64,000 bases of DNA, taken from NCBI RefSeq assembly GCF_009728995.1, contig NZ_VTZW01000009.1:126501-190500 (forward strand). Reading direction: 5' to 3'. Position numbers and translations under genes: made by a program. The stretch comes from Streptomonospora sp. PA3. GTDB lineage: Bacteria > Actinomycetota > Actinomycetes > Streptosporangiales > Streptosporangiaceae. This document shows, one piece after another, positions 9,786 through 19,185 of this stretch. Below the pieces are notes generated by a model that was not told where the DNA came from, did not search any database, and was given only the letters and a program-made list of their open reading frames with translations. Positions within the stretch are counted from its first letter, which is position 1, and each line of letters begins with the position of its first letter.

Positions 9786-10455
9786 GCCCGCTGACGCCCA
9801 CCGCCCCACCGGCCACTACGGTCGGCCCCGGCGCGGATACGGTCGGTCCGCCCGCAGCACCTCGGCGAACTGCGCGGGTACGGGCGCGTCCAGGAGGCCG
9901 CGGGGCGTGCCCCGCGGTGCCCAGGCGGGCAAGGCCCGGGGCCGGCTCGGGCAGCAGCGCGGCGCCGCCCCGCGGGCGCAGCGAGACGAGCATTGTTCAG
10001 CCGTTTTCCGGCCCTTAGAATCCCCGGCATGGGCTGGTGTGGGTCGGGCGCTGGTGCGCCCTCGTCCTCGCGGACACGCCCTACCCGATGGCGGTCCACG
10101 TTCCCGGCCCGCCGGCCGCGGTCGGCCCGGCGGCGCCGGAAGGAACCGCCCCGGTCATCGTCCCCGCGTTGGGTGCGCTGTTCCGGCGGCGCGCCACCGC
10201 CGCCGGCGCCCTCGCCCGGCGGTGCACGGGCATCGCCACCCGATGCTGTTCCCCCTTACCCCGGCGTCGGTGCCGGGGCCTTCGCCAGCGGGGTGGCGTT
10301 CCTCGCGGCCGGCGCGCCGACCCGGCCGCACCCCGATCGCCCCGGCGCGGAGATCGCGGAGTTACGGCAGGAGTACGACAAGCGGTTCGGGGCCGGCGAG
10401 CGGCGGGGCGCCACGGTTGTCCGGCACGTCCGCGAAACCACGAGGAGAATCCGGC
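9786..10455. other. 670-bp region with no convincing gene
   Basis: Several frames are open but composition looks non-coding. A minus-strand stretch near 9993-9900 (starting MLVSLRPRGG) and a plus-strand stretch near 10270-10440 (containing AEIAELRQEYDKRFG) each look protein-like for about 30 residues and then need a frame change to continue. They could be gene remnants. A plus ORF ending at 10459 overlaps the next start by 4 bp but has unlikely composition. Confidence 0.4.
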
Positions 10456-11688
10456 ATGACCGCCGACCCCACCGCACCGACCATCGCGCCGGAGCTCCGC
10501 GAGCGGCTGCATGAGCTGTACAAGCACCTGCACCGCCACCCGGAGCTGTCCATGCAGGAGCACCGCACCGCCGAGCTGATCGACCGGCACATGAGCGGCC
10601 TGGGGTACCGCACCTTCCCCTGCGCCGGCACCGGCGTGGTGGCCGTTCTGGAGAACGGCGACGGCCCGGTCGTGGGGTTCCGCGCCGACATCGACGGTCT
10701 GCCGGTGGCCGAGGAGACCGGCCTCGACTACGCCTCCACCGACCGCGGCGTCCGCGACGGCGCCGAGGTGCCGACGATGCACGCCTGCGGCCACGACACC
10801 CACATCGCCTGCGCCATCGGCGCCGCCACCCTGCTGGCCGACGCGCGCGAGTCCTGGGCGGGCACCGTGGTCTTCCTCTTCCAGCCGGGCGAGGAGACCG
10901 CGGTGGGCGCCCGCGCCATGGTCGACGACGGCCTGTGGGACCGCGCGCCCCGCCCGGAGATCGTCTACGGGCAGCACGTGTGGTCGGGCCGCGCCGGGAC
11001 CGTGGAGATCACTCCGGGGCCCGCCATGTCAATGGCCGACTCGTGGCGGGTGACGGTCTACGGGCGCGGCGGGCACGGGTCCCGCCCCGAGGACACCATC
11101 GACCCGGTGGTGCTGGCGGCGCACATGGTGGTGCGGGTGCAGAGCGTCGTCGCCCGGGAGGTACCCGCCCAGCAGGCGGCGGTCGTGACCGTGGGCACCT
11201 TCCACGCCGGCGTGAAGGAGAACATCATCCCGGACAAGGCGGAGTTCACCCTCAACGTGCGCAACCTGGACGCCGGCGTCCGCGACCGGCTGCTGTCGGC
11301 GCTGCGCCGGGCCATCGACGGGGAGGCCGCGGCCTCCGGGGCGCCGCGCCCCGAGGTCACCGAGCTGTACACCTTCCCGCTGCTGGTCAACGACCCCGCC
11401 GAGACCGCGGCGCTCACCGCCGACCTGCAGAAGGCCCTGGGGGCCGACCGGGTCGCCGACCGGTCGGCGAAGATGGGCAGCGAGGACTTCGGGGTGCTTC
11501 CCGACGCGATCGGCGTGCCCGGCGTGTACTGGTTCTTCGGCGGTATGCCCGACGAGGTGGTCGACTCAGGCGGGCCCGTGCCGGCCAACCACTCGCCGCA
11601 GTTCGGCCCGGCCCTGGAACCGACGCTGACCACCGGGGTCACGGCGGCCTACACCGCGATCATGTCGCGCGTGGGCCGGGGCGGTTAG
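10456..11688 (+). CDS. M20D-family amidohydrolase (amino-acid/indole-acetyl conjugate hydrolase-like)
   Basis: A 410-aa metal-dependent hydrolase of the M20D group, which cleaves N-acyl or N-acetyl groups from amino acids and related amides. The metal-binding motif HACGHDTH starts at His109, followed by FLFQPGEE with the catalytic/metal Glu pair; a dimerisation lid with GRGGHGSRPE is in the middle. Length matches hippurate hydrolase/AmhX-type enzymes. ATG 10456 follows AGGAG. Its convergent neighbour is the LysR/CoA-transferase/GntP cluster, which might use the same acyl products, but that is inference. Confidence 0.88.
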   Translation: MTADPTAPTIAPELRERLHELYKHLHRHPELSMQEHRTAELIDRHMSGLGYRTFPCAGTGVVAVLENGDGPVVGFRADIDGLPVAEETGLDYASTDRGVRDGAEVPTMHACGHDTHIACAIGAATLLADARESWAGTVVFLFQPGEETAVGARAMVDDGLWDRAPRPEIVYGQHVWSGRAGTVEITPGPAMSMADSWRVTVYGRGGHGSRPEDTIDPVVLAAHMVVRVQSVVAREVPAQQAAVVTVGTFHAGVKENIIPDKAEFTLNVRNLDAGVRDRLLSALRRAIDGEAAASGAPRPEVTELYTFPLLVNDPAETAALTADLQKALGADRVADRSAKMGSEDFGVLPDAIGVPGVYWFFGGMPDEVVDSGGPVPANHSPQFGPALEPTLTTGVTAAYTAIMSRVGRGG

Positions 11689-11758
11689 CCCTCCGCGGGC
11701 CGCCGCAGGCGGGAATCGCCGCACCGGCCGGCCCCCGTTGCCGTGCGCGGGCGGCGCG

Positions 11759-12766
11759 TCAGTGCGGTTCGAGGCGGATGCCGGGCCACTCGGCCCGCTC
11801 GGCGAGCCGGGTGGTGACCTCGACGACGCCGTGGCGTACCGCGGCGACGGCGTCGCGCGGCTCGTAGTAGTCCGAGGCGGTGCAGACCGCGACGTGGCGG
11901 TCGACGACCGGCTCGGTGATCCTCGCGACCGCGAGGGCGGGCGAGCGCCGCAGTGCGGTGACGCTCGACAGCGGGAGCACGGCGCAGGCCTGGCCGCTCT
12001 CGGCGATGCGCACCATCGTGCCCAGCGACTCCACGTCCCCGGCGATCGCGGGCACGGCTCCGAGGTCGGCGAAGGCCCGGTCGATGAGCGCGCGCAGGTT
12101 GCTGCGGGTGCCCGGGGCCACCAGCGGCACCCCCTGCAGATCCGCCAGGCGCACCTCGTCCGCGGACCCGCCGGCCTCCGGCCCCGCCCCCGCCGGGCGC
12201 CGGGGTCCGCTCGGGTCGGAACCGGTCGCGCCCAGCGCGTTCGGAAACGACTCCGGCAGTCCGACCAGGTACAGCTCCTCGGAATACAGCGCCGTCTCGG
12301 CGGGGCGCGGTCCGGCGTCGCCGCGGAACAGCACGGCCAGGTCCAGCCGGCCGACGGTGAGGAGTTCGGAGATGTAGCCGCTCATCGACTCGAACAGCTG
12401 CAGGTGGACTCCGGGGAAGTGCCGCCTCGTCCACGAGAACAGAGCCGGCGCGAGATAGACGGCGACCGTCGTCGGCAGGCCGATCGCCACCGTCCCGTGG
12501 ATGCTGTGGCGGTCCTCGGCGACGTTCTCGGCGATCCGGTCGAAGTGGCGGAGGAGCTGCTGGGCGTCGCGGTACAGGTTGCGCCCGGCCGGTGTGGGCA
12601 CCACCCCGCGGGGGCCCCGCTTCACCAGCCGCACGCCCAGTTCGCTTTCGAGCTGGGTCATCCGCTGGCTGATGGCCGGCTGCGAGACGAAGAGCCGCGC
12701 GGCGGCGCGGGTGAAGCTGCCGCTGTCGATCACCACGATGAAGTCCCGCAGACTCGCGATGTCCAC
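11759..12766 (-). CDS. LysR-family transcriptional regulator
   Basis: A 335-aa LTTR. The winged HTH is at the N-terminus (DIASLRDFIVVIDSGSFTRA, then RLFVSQPAISQRMTQLE), followed by a LysR_substrate domain with an unusual Gly/Pro-rich insertion around residues 185-205. GTG 12766 is preferred over an upstream in-frame ATG at 12817 because the HTH begins immediately. It is the last of three minus-strand genes after the GntP transporter and CoA-transferase, 136 bp behind the latter. A T-N11-A palindrome upstream of gntP (15816-15832) is a candidate target. Confidence 0.87.
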   Translation of the reverse strand: MDIASLRDFIVVIDSGSFTRAAARLFVSQPAISQRMTQLESELGVRLVKRGPRGVVPTPAGRNLYRDAQQLLRHFDRIAENVAEDRHSIHGTVAIGLPTTVAVYLAPALFSWTRRHFPGVHLQLFESMSGYISELLTVGRLDLAVLFRGDAGPRPAETALYSEELYLVGLPESFPNALGATGSDPSGPRRPAGAGPEAGGSADEVRLADLQGVPLVAPGTRSNLRALIDRAFADLGAVPAIAGDVESLGTMVRIAESGQACAVLPLSSVTALRRSPALAVARITEPVVDRHVAVCTASDYYEPRDAVAAVRHGVVEVTTRLAERAEWPGIRLEPH

Positions 12767-12902
12767 CGCCTCGCCCCCTGCCCCCCGGCCTACACGTCCC
12801 GGCCCCGGGCTCTGCACGCCGCAGGAGGCGGCGGGCGCGTTCGGCGACCGGCCCTGTCGATCATCTCACCACCGGGCCGCGCGCCTCCCGCCTGCGGTTC
12901 CC

Positions 12903-14078
12903 TTACACGACTCCGTCCGCCCGCAGCGCGGCGGCCTCCTCGGCCGGCACCCCCAGTTCGGTGAGAATGGCCTCGGTGTGCTGCCCCAGCTCGGGGACCG
13001 GGTCCATGCGCGGTTCGGGGTCGGTGATACCCGGCGGTGCGAGCGCCGGGACGCGCCCGGTGGGAGTCTCCACCTCGTGCCAGCGCCCGCGCGCGGCCAG
13101 CTGCGGGTGGCGCCACACCTCGGCGAGGCTGTTGACGCGGGCGTAGGCGACGGGGATCGCGGCGAGCAGCGCGGTGGCCTCCTCGCCGGCCAGTTCGGCG
13201 AAGCGCGCGGCGATCACGGCGCCCAGCGCCTCGCGGTTGGCGCTGCGTGCGGCGTTGGTCGCGTAGTCCGGGTCGTCGGCGAGATCGGGCCGGTGGAGGA
13301 AGCGCTCGCAGAAAGCGCGCCATTCGCGCTCGTTCTGGATGCTCATCATGACCACCTGCCGGTCGCGGGCCACGAACGGACCGTAGGGGTAGATCGTCGC
13401 GTGGGCCGCGCCGGCGCGCGGCGGCGGTTCGCCCCCGTCGTAGGCGTAGTACAGCGGGAAGCCCATCCACTCGGCCGTGGCCTCCAGCAGGGACACGTCC
13501 AGGTGCGCCCCGGTGCCGGTGCGTCCGCGCTCCAGTAGCGCGGCCAGGATCGAGCTGTAGGCGTACATGCCGGCGGCGATGTCCGACACGGAGATGCCCA
13601 CCTTGGCCATCTCCTCGCCGCTGCCGGTGACCGACAGCAGGCCGGCCTCGCTCTGCACCAGAAGGTCGTAGGCCTTCATCGTCTCGTAGGGGCCGGGCGA
13701 ACCGTAGCCGGAGATGTCGCAGACGATCAGGCCCGGGTGCTCGGCCTGGAGCTCGGCCGCGCCCAGCCCGGCCCGGGCGGCCGCTCCCGGCGCCAGGTTC
13801 TGGATGAACACGTCGGCGCCGGAGAGCAGGCCGCGCAGGACCGCGAGGCCGCGCGGGTCCTTGATGTCGAGCGACAGGGACTCCTTGCTGCGGTTGACCC
13901 AGACGAAGTGGGAGCTCATCCCGTTCACGCGCGCGTCGTAGCCGCGGGCGAAGTCGCCCACACCGGGGCGCTCGACCTTGATGACGCGCGCGCCGAGGTC
14001 GGCGAGGTGCCGGCTGGCATAAGGCGCGGCGATCGCCTGCTCCAGCGACACGACGGTTACTCCGCGAAGCGGCTGCAT
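12903..14078 (-). CDS. CaiB/BaiF family CoA-transferase
   Basis: A 391-aa class III CoA-transferase that moves CoA between carboxylic acids through an aspartyl-CoA intermediate. Asp166 in ISVSDIAAG aligns with the catalytic Asp169 of formyl-CoA transferase; LEQAIAAPYASRHLADLGA and VIKVERPGVGD are the family's N-terminal signatures. ATG 14078 has GAAGGA upstream. The gene lies 43 bp after the GntP transporter, so the imported acid is probably activated by this enzyme. The actual acid is not deducible. Confidence 0.9.
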   Translation of the reverse strand: MQPLRGVTVVSLEQAIAAPYASRHLADLGARVIKVERPGVGDFARGYDARVNGMSSHFVWVNRSKESLSLDIKDPRGLAVLRGLLSGADVFIQNLAPGAAARAGLGAAELQAEHPGLIVCDISGYGSPGPYETMKAYDLLVQSEAGLLSVTGSGEEMAKVGISVSDIAAGMYAYSSILAALLERGRTGTGAHLDVSLLEATAEWMGFPLYYAYDGGEPPPRAGAAHATIYPYGPFVARDRQVVMMSIQNEREWRAFCERFLHRPDLADDPDYATNAARSANREALGAVIAARFAELAGEEATALLAAIPVAYARVNSLAEVWRHPQLAARGRWHEVETPTGRVPALAPPGITDPEPRMDPVPELGQHTEAILTELGVPAEEAAALRADGVV

Positions 14079-14121
14079 TTCCTTCTCTTTCGCGTGCGGA
14101 ACGGGCTGAGGAGGCCGGCGG

Positions 14122-15561
14122 TCACGCCACGAGGCTGATCCCGGCGACGATGACCAGGGACACCACCGACGCCAGCGCGGTCACGAAGGTCAGCGCCTTG
14201 AGCGCGCCCTGGGTGGTGACTCCCAGCAGGGTCTGGAACATCCAGAAGAAGTTGCTGTTCACATGCAGGGCGAACAGGGCGCCGGCGCCGATGGCCAGGC
14301 CGAGCACCTCGTGGGGGAGGTCCAGACCGCCCATGATCGGAGCCAGGATGCCGGCCGCGGTGATGGCGGCGACCGAGATCGAACCGATCGCCAGGTGCAG
14401 CACGGCCGCGATCAGCCAGGCCAGCAGTACGGCGACCAGCGCCGGTGTGCCCGACTCGGCCGAGAACAGCCCGGCCAGCACGTCTTCGAGCGCGGTTTCG
14501 CCGATGATCGCGCCCAGTGAGCCGCCGACACCGGTGACCAGCAGGATCTGCCCGGTGGTGTTGAGCCCCTCGTTCAGCGCCTCGTTGGTGCGCTGGTTGC
14601 CCATCGCGCGGCGGGCCAGGAGGTAGGCGCCGAGCAGGCCGATGAAGAGCGCGAGCACCGGGTCGCCGAAGAAGGCGATCGCGGGCGACTTGGCCCCGGC
14701 GGCTTCGGCGATCGCCCCCGCGGCGATCATGACCAGGGGGACGAGGATGGGCAGCAGCGAGACGGCGAGCGCAGGGGTGCGCGGGCTTTCGGTCTCGGCG
14801 CCGGACGCGCCGCCGGAGGCGGCCGCCGATCCCCCGCCGGCCCCGGCCGCCGCGGCGTGCCCGCTCCGGTCCGCCCCGGCGTGGACGGCCTCCTCCTTCT
14901 CGCCGACCCCGGCGTGCTCCAGCTCGTCCTTCGCCGGGTTCCAGAACCCCATCCGCAGCAGCTGACCGTAGAGGAGCACGGTGAGCACGGCGGTCACCAG
15001 CCCGACCCCGAAGCCGTACAGCAGCATGTTGCCCAGCGGGACGCCCAGCAGCCCGGCGATGGAGACGGTGCCCAGGCCCGGGATGACGAACACGTAGCCG
15101 ACCAGGATGCCGGCGGTCAGCGAGCCGCCCATCATCCCGATGCCGTTGCGGCCCAGGCTCGGTGCGGCCGAGCGGGCCAGCGGGGCGGCGAGCACGAGCT
15201 GGACGTCCACGTAGATGGACGGGAAGATCGTGCTCAACACAGAGGCGAGCGCATAGGGCAGCCGCCGGGGGCCCAGCAGCCGCAGCAGCAGCTCCACGAG
15301 CTTCTGCAGCGCGCCCATGGAGAACAGCAGGGATCCGAGTAGGACGCCGAAGCCGATCAGCAGGCCCACTTCGGCCATGATGTCGCCGAAGCCCTGCGCG
15401 AAGGTGGAAATCGTCTTCTCGAAACCCAGTCCTGCCGCCAGGCCCAGGTAGATCGACCCGATGACCAGCGCGATCACCGGCTCGACGCCTGCCCACAGGA
15501 TCAGCAGCACGATCCCGAGAATCGCGACTGCGGTATGCAGCACGATCAAGCTGTCAGTCAT
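14122..15561 (-). CDS. GntP-family organic acid/H+ symporter
   Basis: A 479-aa membrane transporter with about 12-13 helices. Features of the gluconate permease family include the first helix (LHTAVAILGIVLLILW), GSLLFSMGALQKLVELLL, the SIYVDVQLVLAAPLARS re-entrant region and the closing HVNSNFFWMFQTLLG motif. A 45-residue Ala/Gly/Ser-rich charged insert near residues 215-260 is probably a cytoplasmic loop. GGGCGAG precedes ATG 15561. First gene of the GntP / CoA-transferase / LysR set. Confidence 0.9.
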   Translation of the reverse strand: MTDSLIVLHTAVAILGIVLLILWAGVEPVIALVIGSIYLGLAAGLGFEKTISTFAQGFGDIMAEVGLLIGFGVLLGSLLFSMGALQKLVELLLRLLGPRRLPYALASVLSTIFPSIYVDVQLVLAAPLARSAAPSLGRNGIGMMGGSLTAGILVGYVFVIPGLGTVSIAGLLGVPLGNMLLYGFGVGLVTAVLTVLLYGQLLRMGFWNPAKDELEHAGVGEKEEAVHAGADRSGHAAAAGAGGGSAAASGGASGAETESPRTPALAVSLLPILVPLVMIAAGAIAEAAGAKSPAIAFFGDPVLALFIGLLGAYLLARRAMGNQRTNEALNEGLNTTGQILLVTGVGGSLGAIIGETALEDVLAGLFSAESGTPALVAVLLAWLIAAVLHLAIGSISVAAITAAGILAPIMGGLDLPHEVLGLAIGAGALFALHVNSNFFWMFQTLLGVTTQGALKALTFVTALASVVSLVIVAGISLVA

Positions 15562-15952
15562 CTCGCCCGTTTCCGTTCAGACCCGCGTCGGGGGTTGGCC
15601 TTGCGGTCTGGTCGCGGCGGCACGGATCCGCGGCGGCGCTCGACGCGGCGGAGCCGGGCCCGCGCCGGCGGCGCACGCGCCCGCCGGGTCGGCCGATGCG
15701 ACCGCAACCCGGGCAGGCGGACATGGGGCCGCCCCGCCCTGTGGCCCGCGACACAGACCCGCCCATGGAACATGAGCACCGGCCGACTTGGGTAGACGCG
15801 AGTTCCCACGGCCCACATAAGCGCCGCTTATGGCCGGGCGCCCGGAGAGGACCCGCGGCCGCCGCCGGGGGGGAGCCCGGCGTCGAGCGGGCGCACACCG
15901 CGTTCGGCGAGGGCGCCGATGTGCGGGCGCCCGCCCGGACGGCGGGCCTCCT
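15562..15952. other. 391-bp promoter region of the GntP operon
   Basis: No gene is seen. The stretch lies between the gntP-type start and the end of the AraC gene and contains the 17-bp palindrome at 15816-15832. Confidence 0.5.
15816..15832. promoter_or_regulatory. candidate LysR box (T-N11-A palindrome)
   Basis: CATAAGCG, one C, then CGCTTATG is a perfect 17-bp palindrome that contains the T-N11-A pattern of LysR-type operators. It lies 255 bp upstream of the GntP transporter in the only long intergenic space of the operon. Confidence 0.5.
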
Positions 15953-16969
15953 TCAGCAGGCAGCGTCGCCCTGCCGCGGAGGCGTGCCGGACCGGCCGCC
16001 CAGCCGCTGCCTGCGGTAGTCGCCGGGCGGAATCCCGAACTCGGTCCGGAAGACGCGCGAGAAGCCGGCGCCTCCGGGGAAACCCCAACGGGCGCCTATC
16101 GCATGAACGGGGCGCGCGGCCAGGCGCGGGTCGGCGAGGTCGCTTCGTGCGCGGTCGAGACGCTGCCGGCGGATGTAGGAGGTGACGGTCGAGCCGTGGG
16201 AGCGGAAGAGGCGGTGCAGGGTCCGCAGCGAGATGTGGTGCGCTGCGGCGACGGCGGTCGGAGAGAGCCCGGGGTCGTCCAGGTTGCGCCGGATGAAGTC
16301 CTGGATCAGCAGGAACCGGGTGTGCTCGCGGGTCTCGGCGGGGGAGCGGCCGGCGGCGTCGACGTGGTGGGCGAGCCATTCGGTGATCAGCCCGTTGAGG
16401 ACGCCGCCCAGCCGCGGGCTGTCGGCGGGGCGGTAGGTGCCGGCATCGTCGGCCAGGGTGGTGAGGAAGCCGGCGAGCAGGCGTCCGATTCCGTCCCGGC
16501 CCGGGATCCGGGCGGCGGATATCCGGTGCACGCCGTCTTGGGGAAGCGGTACGGCGGCCCGCGGCACCTGGACCACCACGGATCCGCACGTGCTCGGGCG
16601 GGCGTCGACCACGGCTTCGTAGGGGTGGGAGGTGGAGTACACCACCAGGTCGCCCGGTTTCAGCACCGATTCGCGGCCGTCCTGGAAGATGACCTGGCGG
16701 CCGCCCCGGATGAGGGCCACCGCATACATCTCCGGATCGGAGCGGCGGATGAGCGCCGGCGTCCGCCGCGACACCATGGACGTGTAGCTCAGGGCGTTGA
16801 CGTAGGCGCCGCCGATCTCGGCGGATCTCAGCGAGGCGCGGAACTCGGCCGCCGGGTCGATGCTGAGTTCGTTGGGTATCAGCGCGCTCGCCGTGGCGTC
16901 GCGCCAGGCGTCGATCCGCTCGGACGCCGGTAGATCCAGATCCCTGCTGTCGAACACGTACTCAAGCAC
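15953..16969 (-). CDS. AraC-family regulator (AraC_binding_2 type)
   Basis: A 338-aa activator-like protein. Residues about 1-215 match the AraC_binding_2 sensor domain (SERIDAWRDATASAL at the start, then ALIRGGRQVIFQDGRES and LKPGDLVVYSTSHPYE). The two C-terminal HTH units contain LSPTAVAAAHHISLRTLHRL and the conserved RWGFPGGAGFSRVFRTEFG. GTG 16969 has GAGGAA 8 bp upstream. A 951-bp gene-free stretch lies on its upstream side. Target genes unknown. Confidence 0.88.
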   Translation of the reverse strand: MLEYVFDSRDLDLPASERIDAWRDATASALIPNELSIDPAAEFRASLRSAEIGGAYVNALSYTSMVSRRTPALIRRSDPEMYAVALIRGGRQVIFQDGRESVLKPGDLVVYSTSHPYEAVVDARPSTCGSVVVQVPRAAVPLPQDGVHRISAARIPGRDGIGRLLAGFLTTLADDAGTYRPADSPRLGGVLNGLITEWLAHHVDAAGRSPAETREHTRFLLIQDFIRRNLDDPGLSPTAVAAAHHISLRTLHRLFRSHGSTVTSYIRRQRLDRARSDLADPRLAARPVHAIGARWGFPGGAGFSRVFRTEFGIPPGDYRRQRLGGRSGTPPRQGDAAC

Positions 16970-17920
16970 AGACGCCGTTCCTCCTCAGCCCGCTCCGGTC
17001 CATCATCTCCGCTGCCGAGGCGGCGAAAAAAGGGGCGGCGTCCGAGGGAATCCGCCGCGGGGCATGCAGTGCGCCGCCGGTCCGGGCGGCGGCAGCGGTG
17101 CCGCCCGGACCGGTCCCGCTGCGTGCGCCCTCGCGCGGGCCGCTCGCCGAGCCCGCGTGGTGCGGACGTGGCGCGCAATGCGCAGCAGGCGGCACTCCGC
17201 GGCAACGACACCCGCACCGCGGGCGCGGATACTGTTCCGTGCGCCCAGCGGGGCGCTCATATGGGAGTCGGCGCGGTGCGGCCGAGTGCCGGTGCCGCCG
17301 CTCCGGCGATCTCGGACGGATACGAGCGCTTGGCAGGGGGACGTATCGGGGACTCGATCACGGGTTCCCGATCTCCTCCCGCAGCGGCGTCTTCGACCAG
17401 CGTGAACGGGCGTCGGCGGGGACAGGGGCCGATCGGGCATCCGGGACCGGGCGCCGGTTCGGACCAGCCGCTCTGCGGCGGCCGCGAAGCGTATCCACAG
17501 GGTTGTGCATGCGACCCCGGGGGAGGGGCAGGGCGGGCGCGTGCCGGCCGGGTCGCCGCGGGATCGGGCCGAGAGCGGGAGCCTCGCCCGACCACCCGGC
17601 GAGCACGGCCGGCGCGCGCCCGCCCGCATTTCCGCCGCGGCACCCGCCGTCAGCGGCCCCGGCGTGGACGGTGCGCCCGGCGAGGGGCGGGAACGGCGCC
17701 GATGACGCCCGGAACGCCGTCCCCGCCGACCGCCGATCGGTCCCTTCCCGGCGCAGCGCCGCGCGAGCGCGCGATCGGTGGACCGCCGGTTTCGTCCGGT
17801 CAGCGGGGCGGGTCGGCGCCGGCGCGCCCGGCGCGCCCTTCCCCGCGCGGAGGTCCCGCGTCGTGGAGCCCTCGGGCAGCACCGCCTGTGCGCGCTCCTC
17901 GCGGCTCACGGCTCGCCCGG
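16970..17920. other. 951-bp region without a recognisable gene
   Basis: Long overlapping frames exist on both strands, but all have Arg/Pro/Gly/Ala-dominated composition with no conserved motif, signal peptide or helix pattern. No tRNA, terminator with T-run or element end is seen. It may be decayed sequence. Confidence 0.45.
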
Positions 17921-18394
17921 TCACCGCGGGGTCAGCCGGATGACCGGGTACTTCCGGTCGGATTTGGCCTGGTACTTCTCGTAGCGGGGCTGGGCGGCGG
18001 TGACGCGCTGCCAGGCGCGCTCGTACTCGGCGCCGTCGAGCCGGTGCGGTGTCACCGGCACCTCGCCGCGGCCGGGCAGTACGACCGACGCCTGCTCCGG
18101 GTGCGCCATCAGGTTGGCGTGCCAGTCCGGGTGCTGACTCCCGCCGCCGGAGGCGACGATCAGCCAGGCGTCCTCACCGTCGGCGAACCACGCCAGCGGC
18201 GTCTCCCGGCGCTGCCCGCTGCGGCGGCCCACGGTGCTCAGCAGCAGCACGTCCATACCCATCATGCTGCTGCGGCCGCCGCGGATCTTGCGGGCCATCC
18301 GGGCGTTCATCTTCTGCTGGAACCATCGGGACAGTGGGCCGGGCGTGCCCGGCTTGCGGCCTTCGCGGCTGCCTTCCTGCTGGTTGCGGGTCAT
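17921..18394 (-). CDS. deazaflavin (F420)-dependent nitroreductase family protein (Ddn-like)
   Basis: A 157-aa split-barrel protein of the DUF385/Ddn group. The segment LLLSTVGRRSGQRRETPLAW followed by a WLIVASGGGSQHPDWHANL loop is the family's F420-binding signature, and VVLPGRGEVPV continues the barrel. GGAGGAACCG precedes ATG 18394. Members reduce or bind F420 with diverse substrates (quinones, nitro compounds). It is followed upstream by a VOC-family gene on the same strand, 67 bp away. Confidence 0.88.
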   Translation of the reverse strand: MTRNQQEGSREGRKPGTPGPLSRWFQQKMNARMARKIRGGRSSMMGMDVLLLSTVGRRSGQRRETPLAWFADGEDAWLIVASGGGSQHPDWHANLMAHPEQASVVLPGRGEVPVTPHRLDGAEYERAWQRVTAAQPRYEKYQAKSDRKYPVIRLTPR

Positions 18395-18461
18395 CGGTTC
18401 CTCCAGTCGGTCCGTCCTTCACGCGCGCCGGGCGGCGTCGCGCGGGTTTGGAGCGGGAGCG

Positions 18462-18872
18462 TCAGCCTTCGAGCGCCTGCTGGATCCGCACCGTGTTTCC
18501 CGAGGGGTCGCGGAACGCGGAGTCGCGAACGCCCCAGGGCCGGTCGACGGGCTCCTGCAGGACCTCGGCGCCGGAGGCCCGCACCCGCTCGAAGGTGGCG
18601 TCGAGGTCGTCGGTGCTGAAGACGATCATCGGCAGGCCACCCCTGCCGAGCAGTTCCCGCAGCGCGTCGGCGTCGGCCTCGGAACGGCCGGCGTCGGGCA
18701 CCGAGAGCACGAACTCCAGCCCCGGCTGCGCAGGGCTGCCCAGGGTGACCCAGCGGGACGTGTTGGCGCCGACGTCGCTGTGGAGCTCAAGGCCGAGCGC
18801 GTCGCGGTAGAACACGAGCGCCTCGTCCACGTCGTTCACGGTGATCTGGCAGTACTTGAGTGCGAGTTTCAT
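18462..18872 (-). CDS. VOC-superfamily (glyoxalase/bleomycin-resistance) protein
   Basis: A 136-aa protein with two beta-alpha-beta-beta-beta units. The first begins ALKYCQITVNDVDEALVFYR and the second carries FSTDDLDATFERV and ends FRDPSGNTVRIQQ, typical of EhpR/YaeR-like VOC proteins. Metal ligand positions seem partly replaced (Gln/Glu), so catalysis is uncertain. ATG 18872 fits the family start; the longer in-frame extension is basic and unlikely. No ribosome site is evident. Confidence 0.85.
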   Translation of the reverse strand: MKLALKYCQITVNDVDEALVFYRDALGLELHSDVGANTSRWVTLGSPAQPGLEFVLSVPDAGRSEADADALRELLGRGGLPMIVFSTDDLDATFERVRASGAEVLQEPVDRPWGVRDSAFRDPSGNTVRIQQALEG

Positions 18873-19185
18873 ACCGCCAACGCTAGACAGCGCAGGTCCG
18901 CCCCGCTTCTCGATTCCTGACCGGTCCGGCGCCCACCGCGCGCAACGGGTCGAGAGCGGCCTCACGGACACCCCCCCCCCGACACGGAAGCCGGGCCGCG
19001 CCGACGGCATAGGTGCCGGGGTGAAGAGGAACCGCGCGCATCGGCCTGACCGGCTCCTCTTCCCCGGCGGCGCCTTCCGCGACGACCCCGCGGGGGGCGT
19101 GCCGTGAAGGGCCACAGCTGAGTTCGGACCCGCTGTCGACGATCACCTGTCCCGCTCGGGGGGCGTTGCGGCGGGCCGTGCGGGT
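18873..19185. other. 313-bp intergenic region with a C10 tract
   Basis: No gene is supported. A run of ten C residues occupies 18971-18980; it is not inside a coding frame, so phase variation of a protein is unlikely. Confidence 0.45.

Noticed and set aside
10037-10459. 140-aa plus ORF overlapping the M20D start by ATGA
   Set aside because: The overlap looks like coupling, but composition is Arg/Ala/Pro low complexity and no ribosome site or motif is present.
18971-18980. C10 tract as a phase-variation switch
   Set aside because: It is not within a coding frame or between promoter boxes of any gene identified.
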